Positions 18,923-27,130 of a DNA stretch of 64,000 nt are shown here, one piece after another. A model generated the notes under the pieces. That model saw only the letters and a list, made by a program, of their open reading frames with translations. It searched no databases and was not told where the DNA came from. Numbering within the stretch: the first letter of the stretch is position 1; each line of letters begins with the position of its first letter. The DNA comes from Pseudomonas schmalbachii (GTDB taxonomy: Bacteria; Pseudomonadota; Gammaproteobacteria; Pseudomonadales; Pseudomonadaceae): the NCBI RefSeq assembly GCF_017589465.1, contig NZ_JAELYA010000009.1:62001-126000 (forward strand), given 5' to 3'. The position numbers and the translations under genes were made by a program.

Positions 18923-20392
18923 TCAGACGAAGCGCGTAGCCAGCCAGAACAGGCCGGCGGCCAGGCTCATCGACGCCGGTAGGGTCAGGACCCAGGCCAT
19001 CAGGATGTTGCGCACGGTGCCGCCCTGCAGGCCGCTGCGGTTGGCCACCATGCTGCCGGCGACGCCGGAGGACAGCACGTGGGTGGTGGAAACCGGCAGG
19101 CTGTAGATGTTCGCCAGGCCGATCGCCGCGGTGGCGGTGAGCTGGGCGCTGATGCCCTGGGCGTAGGTCATGCCCTGCTTGCCGATCTTCTCGCCGACGG
19201 TCAGTACCACGCGCTTCCAGCCGACCATGGTGCCGATGCCGAGGGCCAGGGCCACGGCGATGATCACCCAGAACGGTGCGTATTCGGTGGTGCTGGTCAG
19301 GTCCTTGCGCAGCTTGTCGAGGTCGGCCTTGTCGCGGGCCGGCAGGCCGGCGAGCTTGCTGACCTTCTTCGCCGTATCGTCCAGGCAGAGCAGGTAGCGG
19401 CGGACTTCGACGCGCGAATCGGCCGACAGGTCGGCGTAGCTGTTGACGCCATTCAGCGTGCTCAGCAGGCCGGTCAGGGTCGCTTCGGTCTGTTTCGGGT
19501 CGCAGCGGAAGTGCTCGGGCAGGTCGACGTTGTTGCCCTTGCCCAGGGCGAGCATTTCGCCGAGGGTCTCGCTGTTGCGCTGGTAGAACTGGCTGAGGTG
19601 CACGGCCGCATCGCGGGTGCGTTCGATCTGGTAGGTGGTGCTGTTCAGGTCGAGGACGAACTTGGCCGGGACGATGCCGATCAGCACCAGCATGATCAGG
19701 CCGATGCCTTTCTGGCCGTCGTTGGAGCCATGCACGAAGCTCACGGTCATCGCGGAAAGCACCAGGACCAGGCGGTTCCAGAACGGCGGGTGCTTTTTCT
19801 CGTCGACTTCGCGGCGAGTTTCCGGGGTTTTGTGCATTTTCGACAGCGGATACAGCTTCTTCAGGCCGATCAGCAGCAGCGCGGCGACCAGGAAGCCGGC
19901 CAGCGGCGAGAGCACCAGCGACAGGGCGATGTCGATCGCCTTCTGCCAGTTGATCCCGTCGCCCAGCGGCAGGTCGGTGAGCAGCGCGTTGGCCAGGCCG
20001 ACGCCGAGGATCGAGCCGATCAGGGTGTGCGAGCTGGAGGCGGGAATGCCGAAGTACCAGGTGCCGAGGTTCCAGGTGATGGCTGCGGCGAGCAGCGAGA
20101 ACACCATGGCCAGGCCGTGTCCGGTGTTCACGTTGATCAGCAGTTCCACCGGCAGCAGGTGGACGATGGCATAGGCGACGCCTACACCGCCCAGCAGCAC
20201 GCCGAGGAAGTTGAAGATGCCGGACAGCACCACGGCGCGATAGGGCGACATCGCCTTGGTATAGATGACGGTCGCCACCGCGTTGGCGGTGTCATGGAAG
20301 CCATTGATGAACTCGAAACTGAGGACGAAGGCCAATGCCAGCACGAGGCTGACGGCAATCCACGGATCGAGCCCGCTGAAGAGATCAAACAT
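18923..20392 (-). CDS. pitA: Low-affinity inorganic phosphate transporter PitA
   Basis: 489 residues with about ten membrane helices and a large cytoplasmic loop (about 195-400). Two inverted PiT signatures are visible: GFHDTANAVAT near residue 31 and the second half with VHGSNDGQKGIG (about 220) and IYSLPVSTTHVLSSGV near the C-terminus. It carries phosphate, probably as metal-phosphate, with protons across the inner membrane. It is monocistronic, with a terminator just downstream. The upstream sequence at 20402-20419 has a weak resemblance to a Pho box but matches only about 11 of 18 positions, so phosphate control is not supported. Confidence 0.95.
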   Translation of the reverse strand: MFDLFSGLDPWIAVSLVLALAFVLSFEFINGFHDTANAVATVIYTKAMSPYRAVVLSGIFNFLGVLLGGVGVAYAIVHLLPVELLINVNTGHGLAMVFSLLAAAITWNLGTWYFGIPASSSHTLIGSILGVGLANALLTDLPLGDGINWQKAIDIALSLVLSPLAGFLVAALLLIGLKKLYPLSKMHKTPETRREVDEKKHPPFWNRLVLVLSAMTVSFVHGSNDGQKGIGLIMLVLIGIVPAKFVLDLNSTTYQIERTRDAAVHLSQFYQRNSETLGEMLALGKGNNVDLPEHFRCDPKQTEATLTGLLSTLNGVNSYADLSADSRVEVRRYLLCLDDTAKKVSKLAGLPARDKADLDKLRKDLTSTTEYAPFWVIIAVALALGIGTMVGWKRVVLTVGEKIGKQGMTYAQGISAQLTATAAIGLANIYSLPVSTTHVLSSGVAGSMVANRSGLQGGTVRNILMAWVLTLPASMSLAAGLFWLATRFV

Positions 20393-20614
20393 GAAAGTTC
20401 TGTGACCAGTCTGAGACAGGGCGGCGATTATGCCAGAAGCTCAACTCGCCGTCCGGAACAAAGGCGGCACTGGCGTTGTCGTGCGACGCCACGCCACACA
20501 AGGCTTCCAGCCTGAGGGAAAAAACTTGAAACGCTTCCCCCCGGCGCTACCGGACCCTGTCGTTGGATTGAATTCAGGCGCAGCGAACGCCTTCCGTGCA
20601 GCGGGAAGGGCTAC

Positions 20615-20836
20615 CTACTGGCTGCGTAATTCGGCTTCCTTCTCCGCCTTCAGGCGTTGTTCTTCGATCTTCTGCAGCTCCCGGTCGAAGGCCTTGTCGA
20701 GCAGGTTCTGGCGCTTGCGCCAGGGCTTCTTTTCGGGGTCCGGTTGGGCGGCATAGAGGGTGACTTCGCCGCCGTAAACTTCCTTGTAGCGTTTCTCCTG
20801 GCGCTCCAGTTCCGCGCGCAGTTCGTCTTTTGTCAC
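20615..20836 (-). CDS. Small charged helical protein of unknown function
   Basis: 73 residues, with about half Lys, Arg, Glu or Asp. The N-terminal ELRAELERQEKRYKEVYG and the C-terminal KAFDRELQKIEEQRLKAEKE look like helices or coiled coil joined by a Pro-containing linker (AAQPDPEKKPWRKR). No known family. The start is GTG at 20836, preceded on the minus strand by AGGA at a 7-base distance. It has no signal peptide or membrane segment. It lies upstream of pitA on the same strand, 222 bases away, with no other gene in between. In P. aeruginosa a similar small gene is found next to the phosphate transporter. Confidence 0.75.
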   Translation of the reverse strand: MTKDELRAELERQEKRYKEVYGGEVTLYAAQPDPEKKPWRKRQNLLDKAFDRELQKIEEQRLKAEKEAELRSQ

Positions 20837-21099
20837 GGGTCATCCTGATGACAGTGGCTGTTGGATCGCTCCGGAAGTGGCCGAAGCGCATCGTCGGGGG
20901 AGCAGTGTAGCCGCTCGGTGGAATCCGCGACCGGCCAAAAAAGGCGCGGGATTATAACCTCGCCTGTCGCGTCGTGGTGCGGACATGCCCGACGGATGGC
21001 ATGGCGGCCGCCCGGGCATGCGCGGATTCGCCCGCAAACCTCGCGCTGGAGCGGCGGCGAGCTACGCTGAGTGGGGAATTCAACCAGGGAGATCCCGTC

Positions 21100-21411
21100 A
21101 TGAACGCATTCCGGATTCCGCTGTTCGCCCTTGCCCTGCTGTTTTCCGCGCAGGGTTTCGCCGCCAGCGAGGCACAGCAGGCGCAACAGGAAAAGATGAA
21201 GACCTGCAACGCCGACGCCACGACCAAGGCGTTGAAGGGCGACGAGCGCAAGGCGTTCATGAGCACCTGCCTGAAGGCCAACGGCGATGCCACCACCATG
21301 AAGATGACGCCGCAGCAGATGAAGATGAAGAGCTGCAACGCCGACGCGGCCACCAAGGCGTTGAAGGGCGACGAACGCAAGGCATTCATGAGTTCCTGCC
21401 TGAAGAAATGA
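21100..21411 (+). CDS. PsiF repeat protein, exported
   Basis: 103 residues: a signal peptide (about 1-22, ending GFAA) and two PsiF repeats. The first is MKTCNADATTKALKGDERKA and the second MKSCNADAATKALKGDERKA, each followed by FMSxCLK, so each repeat has a pair of cysteines. PsiF in E. coli is phosphate-starvation inducible; function is unknown. The ATG at 21100 follows AGGGAGA and is the only start that places the signal peptide at the N-terminus. The protein should be periplasmic. Confidence 0.9.
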   Translation: MNAFRIPLFALALLFSAQGFAASEAQQAQQEKMKTCNADATTKALKGDERKAFMSTCLKANGDATTMKMTPQQMKMKSCNADAATKALKGDERKAFMSSCLKK

Positions 21412-21433
21412 TTCCTCGCGGCAAGGCCCGCCG

Positions 21434-21532
21434 TTACAGGCCGGAAAACACCAGCCAGGCGATCACGATGGCGTAGATTACGATGGCGACTTCCGATTGC
21501 AGTGACTGCGGGACCTTGCGGGGGAGGCTCAT
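21434..21532 (-). CDS. 32-residue single-span membrane protein
   Basis: A short open frame encoding a polar N-terminus (MSLPRKVPQSLQSE) and one hydrophobic segment (VAIVIYAIVIAWLVFSG), ending with a stop right after. The minus-strand ATG at 21532 is preceded by GGAGAAGGTC, a good ribosome binding site. It is convergent with the PsiF-repeat gene, with 22 bases between the stops. The sequence has the hallmarks of a small inner-membrane protein: basic residues then a helix. No family recognised. It is too short for most gene callers. Confidence 0.62.
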   Translation of the reverse strand: MSLPRKVPQSLQSEVAIVIYAIVIAWLVFSGL

Positions 21533-21611
21533 GGAATGACCTTCTCCGATTGTGGACAGGCCTTATAAAAAACAAGCAGCGCCGTGCCGGGTATGGGTAT
21601 CGATATTGCTG

Positions 21612-22550
21612 CTACAGCCGATCCACGGAATCAATGGCCGGAATGACATCCGGCCATTCCAGTTGCAGCCCGCTGTCGAACTTCCTCGGTTCTCCACTCA
21701 GCGGATCGCTGAACTCCAGGCCGCGGGCCAGCAGTTTCAGTGGCCGCGAATAGTCCTCGGCTTCCCGCTCCTGGCGGCTAAGCAGCACGGGGTAGAGCGG
21801 GTCGTTGCACAGCCCGGCGCCCAGCGCGGCCATGTGCACGCGCAACTGGTGGCGCTTGCCGGTCACCGGCTGGAGATCGTAGCGCCACAGGTCGCCGCGC
21901 CGCTCCAGCACATCGATGCGCGTCTCGCTGTTCGGCGTGCCCTCGACTTCCTGCATGAGGATGAACGGATCGCCGTCGACCATGCGCGTGCGCCGGATGT
22001 GGGGGAACTCCAGCGCCGGCAGCGCCGGGGCGATCGCCTCGTAGCGCTTGTGGATGCGCCGCTCGCGGAACAGCGCCTGGTAGGCCGGACGACTGGCCGG
22101 GTTGGCGGAGAACAGCACCAGCCCGGCAGTGAGCCGGTCGATGCGGTGCAGCGGCACCAGCAGCGGATTGCCCAGGCGTTTGGCCAGGCGCGCCAGCAGG
22201 GTTTCCTCGACGTACTGGCCGGACGGCGTCACCGGCAGGAAGTGCGGCTTGTCCGCCACCACCAGATGCTCGTCGACATGCAGGATCGACTCGACGAAGG
22301 GAATCGGCGTTTCCTGCACGACCTCGCGGAAATAGTGGATGCGCAGTCCTTCCCGATAGACCGCCTGCGGGCCGACCGGCTTGCCCTCGGCGTCCAGCAC
22401 GCGTCCGCGATCCATGCGGTCGAGCCAGGTCTCCCGGTCGATGGCCGGGAAGTGCGCGCACAGGCAGTCGAGCACCGTCGCCCACGGCCCGGCGGGCAGG
22501 TGCAGGGTGCTGGCGCGTTGCTGCGCGGCGGAGAAGGTGGGAGCGGACAT
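21612..22550 (-). CDS. RluA-family pseudouridine synthase
   Basis: 312 residues. The catalytic motif HRIDRLTAG (His135 to Gly143, Asp138 being the nucleophile) and the C-terminal TGKRHQLRVHMA, GLCNDPLYP segments are characteristic of RluA/RluC/RluD enzymes, which isomerise uridine in rRNA or tRNA. It has no S4 domain at the N-terminus. Its target RNA cannot be told from sequence. The ATG at 22550 is preferred; an alternative at 22580 exists, and neither has a clear ribosome binding site. The reading frame stays open further upstream into family A repeats, but that part is not coding. Confidence 0.88.
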   Translation of the reverse strand: MSAPTFSAAQQRASTLHLPAGPWATVLDCLCAHFPAIDRETWLDRMDRGRVLDAEGKPVGPQAVYREGLRIHYFREVVQETPIPFVESILHVDEHLVVADKPHFLPVTPSGQYVEETLLARLAKRLGNPLLVPLHRIDRLTAGLVLFSANPASRPAYQALFRERRIHKRYEAIAPALPALEFPHIRRTRMVDGDPFILMQEVEGTPNSETRIDVLERRGDLWRYDLQPVTGKRHQLRVHMAALGAGLCNDPLYPVLLSRQEREAEDYSRPLKLLARGLEFSDPLSGEPRKFDSGLQLEWPDVIPAIDSVDRL

Positions 22551-22653
22551 GCTGGCGATGCTGGCAGGGAAAGCGCGCATTAGGCCGCAGCGGGGGCGGA
22601 TCGTCAAAGGCGAGGGGATGGAGTGCGCGGCGCGGGGGCTGTTGAGGCATTGG

Positions 22654-22711
22654 GTAGGGCGGGTGCAACCCGCCATGCCCCCTCCGGATTGGCGGGTTGC
22701 ACCCGCCCTAC
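22654..22711. repeat. Family F palindromic repeat (58 bp)
   Basis: GTAGGGCGGGTGCAACCCGCC at the left and GGCGGGTTGCACCCGCCCTAC at the right, 58 bases in all; each arm is itself a small hairpin. Shorter relatives (GTAGGGCGGGTGAAACCCGCC) follow both chemoreceptor genes at 14513-14533 and 16881-16901. Confidence 0.85.
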
Positions 22712-22730
22712 CTGTCTGGGCCAGAACCCG

Positions 22731-22805
22731 CGTAGGTTGGTGCTGAACGCAGTGAAGCCCAACGATGGCGATGTTGGGCTTCGCGTTGCTCAGCGCCAAC
22801 CTACG
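22731..22805. repeat. Family A palindromic repeat, copy 5 (75 bp)
   Basis: Identical or nearly so to copy 2 (11249-11323) over its full length, including the loop GATGGCGAT and the following GGTGGGCAT. Confidence 0.93.
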
Positions 22806-22840
22806 GTGGGCATCGCAGCCCGTAGGGGCGCGAACGCCGC

Positions 22841-23071
22841 TCAGGGCGACAACCGCACCGCCAACTCGTCCACCTCCTCGGCCCAGTCGGAGTCATCCTC
22901 CAGCGCCTCGCGGAGGAAGTCGGCCTGCGCCTTGTTCCAGAAGGGCGCGTCCGGCAGGGCCTGCCCTTCGGCCAGGCGGTGCTGGCCGAGGAAGGCGTCG
23001 ATATCGCTCTTGCCGTTGGCCAGTCCGAGTTGCTTGAACAGTTCACCGAGCGTGTGGTGGCTGGTATCCAT
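22841..23071 (-). CDS. DUF2789 family protein
   Basis: 76 residues, the typical DUF2789 length. The pattern HHTLGELFKQLGL near the N-terminus, IDAFLGQHR in the middle and FWNKAQADFLREAL, then DSDWAEEVDELAVRL at the end, fit this helical Pseudomonas family of unknown function. The ATG at 23071 has an ideal AGGAGG at a 6-base distance. It is soluble and acidic. It stands alone between repeats and the divergent MFS gene. Confidence 0.88.
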   Translation of the reverse strand: MDTSHHTLGELFKQLGLANGKSDIDAFLGQHRLAEGQALPDAPFWNKAQADFLREALEDDSDWAEEVDELAVRLSP

Positions 23072-23294
23072 GGGGCCTCCTGTGGATGGGATGCTGTTCG
23101 GTCCGTGCATCAACTATAGGCGCTGGTCCGGCCGGGGCCGTTCGCTGGAGGTGGATTGGCGACCGTTCATCCTGGCTCTCGACGAATGGCGGCATCGTCG
23201 CCGCGCCAGGAAAAATAGATAGCAGGCTTTCAATTTTCCCGGCCGCAGGCAATCATGTCGGCCTGTCTCCAGCCCTTGCGCCAGGCCACGTCCC

Positions 23295-24497
23295 ATGAGC
23301 TCCGCCGAGCAGCGATCCGCTTCGACGACCCTGCAGATCATCTCCATCGTCACCTTCACCTTCGCCCTGTTCCTCGCCATCGGCGCCATGCTGCCGGTGC
23401 TGCCGGGCTTCGTCAGCCACGGGCTGGGTTTCGATGCGTTGGTCGCCGGGGTGGTAATCGGCTCGCAGTACATGGCCACCCTGGTGATGCGCCCGCTCGC
23501 CGGCCGGCTGGCCGATACCCATGGACCCAAGCAGGCGGTGGTCTACGGCCTGTGGGCGATGGGCGGCGGCGGCCTGATGTTACTGCTGTCGACCAGCCTG
23601 TCCGGGCTGACCTGGCTCAGCGTGTCGCTGCTGCTGATCAGCCGTCTGGCCATCGGCTTCGCCCAGGCGCTGATGGGCGTTGGCACAGCCAGCTGGGGCA
23701 TCGCGCGGGTCGGTGTGGAGAACACGGCGCAGGTGATTTCCTGGAACGGCATCGTCTGCTACGGCGCCATTGCCCTCGGCGCGCCGCTCGGCGTGTTCAT
23801 GGCCGATCACGCCGGGCTCTGGAGCCTGGGCGTCGGCACCGTGCTGCTGGCCGGCCTGGGCCTGCTGCTGGCGCGGAGCAAACCGGCGGTGGAGATCGTC
23901 CAGGGCGCGCGCATGGCCTTCCATGCCGTGCTCGGCCGCGTGCTGCCCTACGGCATGTGCGTGGCGCTGGGCTCCATCGGCTTCGGCACCATCGCCACCT
24001 TCATCACCCTGTATTACGCCAGCCTGGGCTGGGCCGATCCGGCCTGGTGCCTGACGGTGTTCAGCGTGACCTTCGCCGGCGCCCGCGTGGCGTTTTCCGG
24101 CATGGTGAACCGCTTCGGCGGCTTCCCGGTGGCGATCACCTGCCTGCTGGTGGAGTCCATCGGCCTGCTGCTGCTCTGGCTGGCGCCGAGCCCGGCCGTC
24201 GCCCTGGTCGGCGCGGGGCTCACCGGCGCCGGGTTGTCGCTGGTCTATCCGGCGCTCGGCGTCGAGGCCGTGCTGCGCATCCCGGCGAGCAGCCGCAGCG
24301 CTGCGCTGGGCGCCTATGCGCTGTTCTTCGACCTCGCCATGGGTGTCGCCGGCCCGCTGATGGGGGCGATTGCCGCGCATTCCGGCTATGCCTCGATCTT
24401 CCTTGCCGCCGCGCTGATGTCGGCGATTGGTTTCGTCGTCTGTCTGGCGCTGCAGCGCTGGACCCGCCGGCGCCACGAAGAACTGCCCCTCGACTGA
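23295..24497 (+). CDS. MFS transporter, YhhS-like
   Basis: 400 residues with twelve predicted membrane helices. The MFS A-motif-like region GRLADTHGPKQAVVYG lies between helices 2 and 3 (about 77-92), and the duplicated half is visible after residue 200. General similarity is to the YhhS/YfcJ type of exporters, whose substrates are poorly known (glyphosate and arabinose-like sugars have been suggested). A LysR regulator gene follows 40 bases downstream on the same strand, so they may form a regulated pair. The ATG follows GGCCACGTCCC without a strong ribosome binding site. Confidence 0.88.
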   Translation: MSSAEQRSASTTLQIISIVTFTFALFLAIGAMLPVLPGFVSHGLGFDALVAGVVIGSQYMATLVMRPLAGRLADTHGPKQAVVYGLWAMGGGGLMLLLSTSLSGLTWLSVSLLLISRLAIGFAQALMGVGTASWGIARVGVENTAQVISWNGIVCYGAIALGAPLGVFMADHAGLWSLGVGTVLLAGLGLLLARSKPAVEIVQGARMAFHAVLGRVLPYGMCVALGSIGFGTIATFITLYYASLGWADPAWCLTVFSVTFAGARVAFSGMVNRFGGFPVAITCLLVESIGLLLLWLAPSPAVALVGAGLTGAGLSLVYPALGVEAVLRIPASSRSAALGAYALFFDLAMGVAGPLMGAIAAHSGYASIFLAAALMSAIGFVVCLALQRWTRRRHEELPLD

Positions 24498-24537
24498 GGT
24501 AAACTGCGCAGCTCCCCCGTGAGCCGATGGGCAGCCG

Positions 24538-25401
24538 ATGGATATCGAACTGGCGCGAACCTTCCTGGAAATCGTCCGCAGCGGCAGCTTCGTCGCTGCC
24601 GCCGAGCGCCTGCACGTCACCCAGACCACCATCACCGCGCGGGTGCAGAACCTCGAATCCCAGCTCGATTGCCGCCTGTTCGTGCGCAATCGCGCCGGCG
24701 CGCGGCTGACCGCCGACGGCGAGCTGTTCGTCAGCTACGCCAACCAGCTGGTGCAGACCTGGGAGGCGGCGCGGCGCGACCTGCCGCTGCCGGAGGGATA
24801 TCGCAACGTCCTCAACATCGGCGGCGAGGTCAGCCTGATCAATCCGCTGATGCTCAACTGGGTGACCCACCTGCGCGAGCACATGCCGTCCCACGCGGTG
24901 CATGCGGAGGTCGGCGACGGCAAGCAACTGCAGAAGCAGCTGGAACTGGGTCTGCTGGATGCCGCGCTGGTGTATCGCCCCGACTACTGGCCGGGCATGC
25001 AGGTCGAGCAACTGCTGGAGGAGAAGCTGGTGCTGGTCTGCCTGCCGGATCGGCCGGAGCCCTACGTGTACATCGACTGGGGCGAGGAATTCCGCCGCCA
25101 GCACAACGCCGCGCTGCCGGACAAGGCCAAGGCGGCGGTCAGCTTCAACCTCGGCCCGCTGGCCCTGCAGTACCTGCTGGAATGCGGCGGCAGCGGCTAC
25201 TTCCGCACCCGCGTGGTGCACGCCTACCTGCAGAGCGGCGTGCTGCGACGGGTCGACAAGGCGCCGGAGTTCATCTTCCCGACCTACCTGGTGTATTCCC
25301 GCGAGAAGGACTCGCCGGCCCTGCAGCAGGCCATCGCCATCCTCCACGAGGTGATCGCCGAGGACATCGACTGGTCGCAGCGGTGGGATTACGAGATCTG
25401 A
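24538..25401 (+). CDS. LysR family transcriptional regulator
   Basis: 287 residues. The winged helix-turn-helix is at about 1-60, with recognition region SFVAAAERLHVTQTTITARV (17-36), followed by a linker helix and a periplasmic-binding-protein-like effector domain (about 88-280). It begins MDIELARTFLEIV, typical of the family. The gene is directly downstream of the MFS transporter and may control it or another target; the inducer is unknown. It ends with an acidic, aromatic tail. Confidence 0.9.
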   Translation: MDIELARTFLEIVRSGSFVAAAERLHVTQTTITARVQNLESQLDCRLFVRNRAGARLTADGELFVSYANQLVQTWEAARRDLPLPEGYRNVLNIGGEVSLINPLMLNWVTHLREHMPSHAVHAEVGDGKQLQKQLELGLLDAALVYRPDYWPGMQVEQLLEEKLVLVCLPDRPEPYVYIDWGEEFRRQHNAALPDKAKAAVSFNLGPLALQYLLECGGSGYFRTRVVHAYLQSGVLRRVDKAPEFIFPTYLVYSREKDSPALQQAIAILHEVIAEDIDWSQRWDYEI

Positions 25402-25428
25402 CCCCGGGCGGGGGTAGGGGGCATTACT

Positions 25429-25500
25429 GTAGGAGCGCGCCATGCGCGCGATATATCGGCGGCGCCGGGACTTCCTTCGCGGGCATGGCCCGCTCCTACA
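25429..25500. repeat. Family C palindromic repeat
   Basis: GTAGGAGCGCGCCATGCGCG at the left, TCGCGGGCATGGCCCGCTCC then TACA at the right, with GATATATCGGCGGCGCCGGG between. Two hairpins in a larger palindrome. A partial copy follows at 25601-25638 on the other side of family A copy 6. Confidence 0.82.
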
Positions 25501-25515
25501 GGCTGCAATGCCCAC

Positions 25516-25590
25516 CGTAGGTTGGCGCTGAGCAACGCGAAGCCCAACATCGCCATTGTTGGGCTTCACTGCGTTCAGCGCCAACCTACG
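25516..25590. repeat. Family A palindromic repeat, copy 6 (75 bp)
   Basis: CGTAGGTTGGCGCTGAGCAA to GTTCAGCGCCAACCTACG with loop ATCGCCATT, that is, the 75-bp class in the opposite orientation to copies 2, 5 and 8. Copies C, A and partial C stand in a row between the LysR gene and the HPP/CBS gene. Confidence 0.92.
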
Positions 25591-25600
25591 CGAATCCTGG

Positions 25601-25638
25601 TCGCGCCAAAGCTTCGCGAGCAGAGCGCGCTCCTACAA
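25601..25638. repeat. Partial family C repeat
   Basis: TCGCGCCAAAGCTTCGCGAG followed by CAGAGCGCGCTCCTACAA. It keeps only one end of the unit, and lies just after the 3' end of the HPP/CBS gene. Confidence 0.55.
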
Positions 25639-25646
25639 CATAGGTC

Positions 25647-26804
25647 TCAGCTCACTGCCTGCAGCGCCGGTCTTTCAACTGCCGAAGACTGCAACCAGCA
25701 ACGCTGCAACGCCGCGATCAGGTCGGTCTGGCTGACCAGGCCGGCCAGTTCTCCGCGCTCGTCCAGCACCGGCAGGCAATGCCGGCCTTCGTCGGACATG
25801 CGCCCCACCAACTGCAGCAGCGGCGTATCCAGGCTCGCCGTTTCCACCTGCCGGGTCATCACCTGCGCCACGCTGGGGCCGCCGAGGGCCAGGCGGCTGA
25901 ACGGCGAGCGGCCGAGCAGGCCGGCGAGCAGGTCGGACTGGGTGAGGATGCCGACCAGCGCGCGGCGTTCGTCCAGCACCGGCAGCGCCTTGACGTGGAA
26001 GCGGCGGAACAGCTGCCGTGCCTGGGACAGGCGGGCGTGCGGGGACACCGTGCGCAGGTCGCGGGACATGATGTCCGCCGCCGTCACGCCGCCCATCACC
26101 CGTTCCGCGGCGTGGAGTTCGGTGGTGCGCAGCAGTTGCTCCAGGTCCTCGCGGGTGATGTCGACGAAGCCGCCGAACTCCTTCAGCGCCAGGTCCAGGT
26201 CGGCGCGGTTGAAATCCAGGCGCCGGCTCGGCAGCGGGTCGCGGGTGCGGTGCGGGTTGACCGGCGCGATGGCGAGCTGGCGCGGGTAGGCGTGGCGGGT
26301 CAGGTTGTTGAGCAGCAGCGCCGCGCCGATCAGCGCCAGCGAGACAACCAGAATGGGGTAGAGCAGCAGCAGGCCCTGCTGCTCCACCAGTGGCCCGCCG
26401 AGGGCCAGGCTGAAGGCCAGCGCGCTGCTCGGCGGGTGCAGGCAGCGCAGTGCGAACATCGCCAGCATGCTGCTGCCCATCGCCGCCGTGGCGGCCGGCC
26501 AGCCATGTCCAAGCCATTGCCCGGCGCCGAGGCCGATGGCGGCGGCCAGCAGGTTGCCGGCGAGCAGCGGCCAGGGCTGCGCCAGCGGGCTGGAGGCGAC
26601 GGCGAACACCAGCAGCGCCGAGGCGGCCAGGGGCGGGCCGATGCGCTGGATGGCGTCACTGTCGAAGAGGGCGCTGCACAGCCACAGGCTGCCGCCCAGC
26701 GCCAGGCAGCCGCAGACGAGGATGCGCAGCCATTCGCGCGGCGATGCGGGCGCGGCTCCGGAAGACAGGCGTTTCAGCCAGTCGAAGTGGGTGGGAGTGC
26801 TCAT
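25647..26804 (-). CDS. HPP family membrane protein with C-terminal CBS domain pair
   Basis: 385 residues. The N-terminal half has four to five hydrophobic segments and the signature LRCLHPPSSALA (about 117-128), which defines the HPP family. The C-terminal half (about 230-375) holds two CBS motifs: VTAADIMSRDLRTVSP onwards and VAQVMTRQVETASL onwards, each followed by LPVLDERxxLxG. CBS pairs bind adenosine nucleotides. In plants and cyanobacteria HPP proteins have been linked to nitrite transport, but whether this protein transports anything is unknown. It lies downstream of the ccoN-type gene and its small neighbour on the same strand. Confidence 0.88.
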   Translation of the reverse strand: MSTPTHFDWLKRLSSGAAPASPREWLRILVCGCLALGGSLWLCSALFDSDAIQRIGPPLAASALLVFAVASSPLAQPWPLLAGNLLAAAIGLGAGQWLGHGWPAATAAMGSSMLAMFALRCLHPPSSALAFSLALGGPLVEQQGLLLLYPILVVSLALIGAALLLNNLTRHAYPRQLAIAPVNPHRTRDPLPSRRLDFNRADLDLALKEFGGFVDITREDLEQLLRTTELHAAERVMGGVTAADIMSRDLRTVSPHARLSQARQLFRRFHVKALPVLDERRALVGILTQSDLLAGLLGRSPFSRLALGGPSVAQVMTRQVETASLDTPLLQLVGRMSDEGRHCLPVLDERGELAGLVSQTDLIAALQRCWLQSSAVERPALQAVS

Positions 26805-26897
26805 GCTGGGGGCCCGAATTTAAAGAAGGGGCCGCAACGGCAGCCCCGGAACTCCCGACGGGGCATCGGGAGGGGTTCCATCCCTGGATATGGAAAC

Positions 26898-27119
26898 TCA
26901 GGCGAGCAGCGAGTCTTCCGGGCGCTGCGGCAGTTCTTCCAGCGGCTCGATCACCCGTTCGCAGACCTTGCCGGTGGCGGCGGCGACCCGTTCGGCCACC
27001 GGCGGGTCGTCGGCGAAGGGCAGCAGCGCCGCCTGCTCGTACTTGCGTTCGCCGGCGCGCAGCGGGGCGACCACCAGGGCGGCGATCGCGGCGAGGAGAA
27101 GCCATTCGACGATGATCAT
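26898..27119 (-). CDS. Small membrane-anchored protein next to the orphan CcoN
   Basis: 73 residues with one N-terminal membrane segment (IVEWLLLAAIAALVVAPL, about 3-20) and an acidic, Pro-containing soluble part. No family recognised. It begins 12 bases after the CcoN stop codon, behind AGGAGAACGCCC, so it is translated from the same mRNA. In P. aeruginosa a hypothetical gene sits in the same place beside the orphan ccoN4. It could be an assembly or accessory factor for a hybrid cbb3 oxidase, as small single-span subunits are in other oxidases; that is inference from position. Confidence 0.78.
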   Translation of the reverse strand: MIIVEWLLLAAIAALVVAPLRAGERKYEQAALLPFADDPPVAERVAAATGKVCERVIEPLEELPQRPEDSLLA

Positions 27120-27130
27120 GGGCGTTCTCC

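Noticed and set aside
20402..20419. Pho box before pitA
   Set aside because: Only about 11 of 18 positions fit the consensus, with a one-base shift in the second half; PitA is usually not under Pho control.
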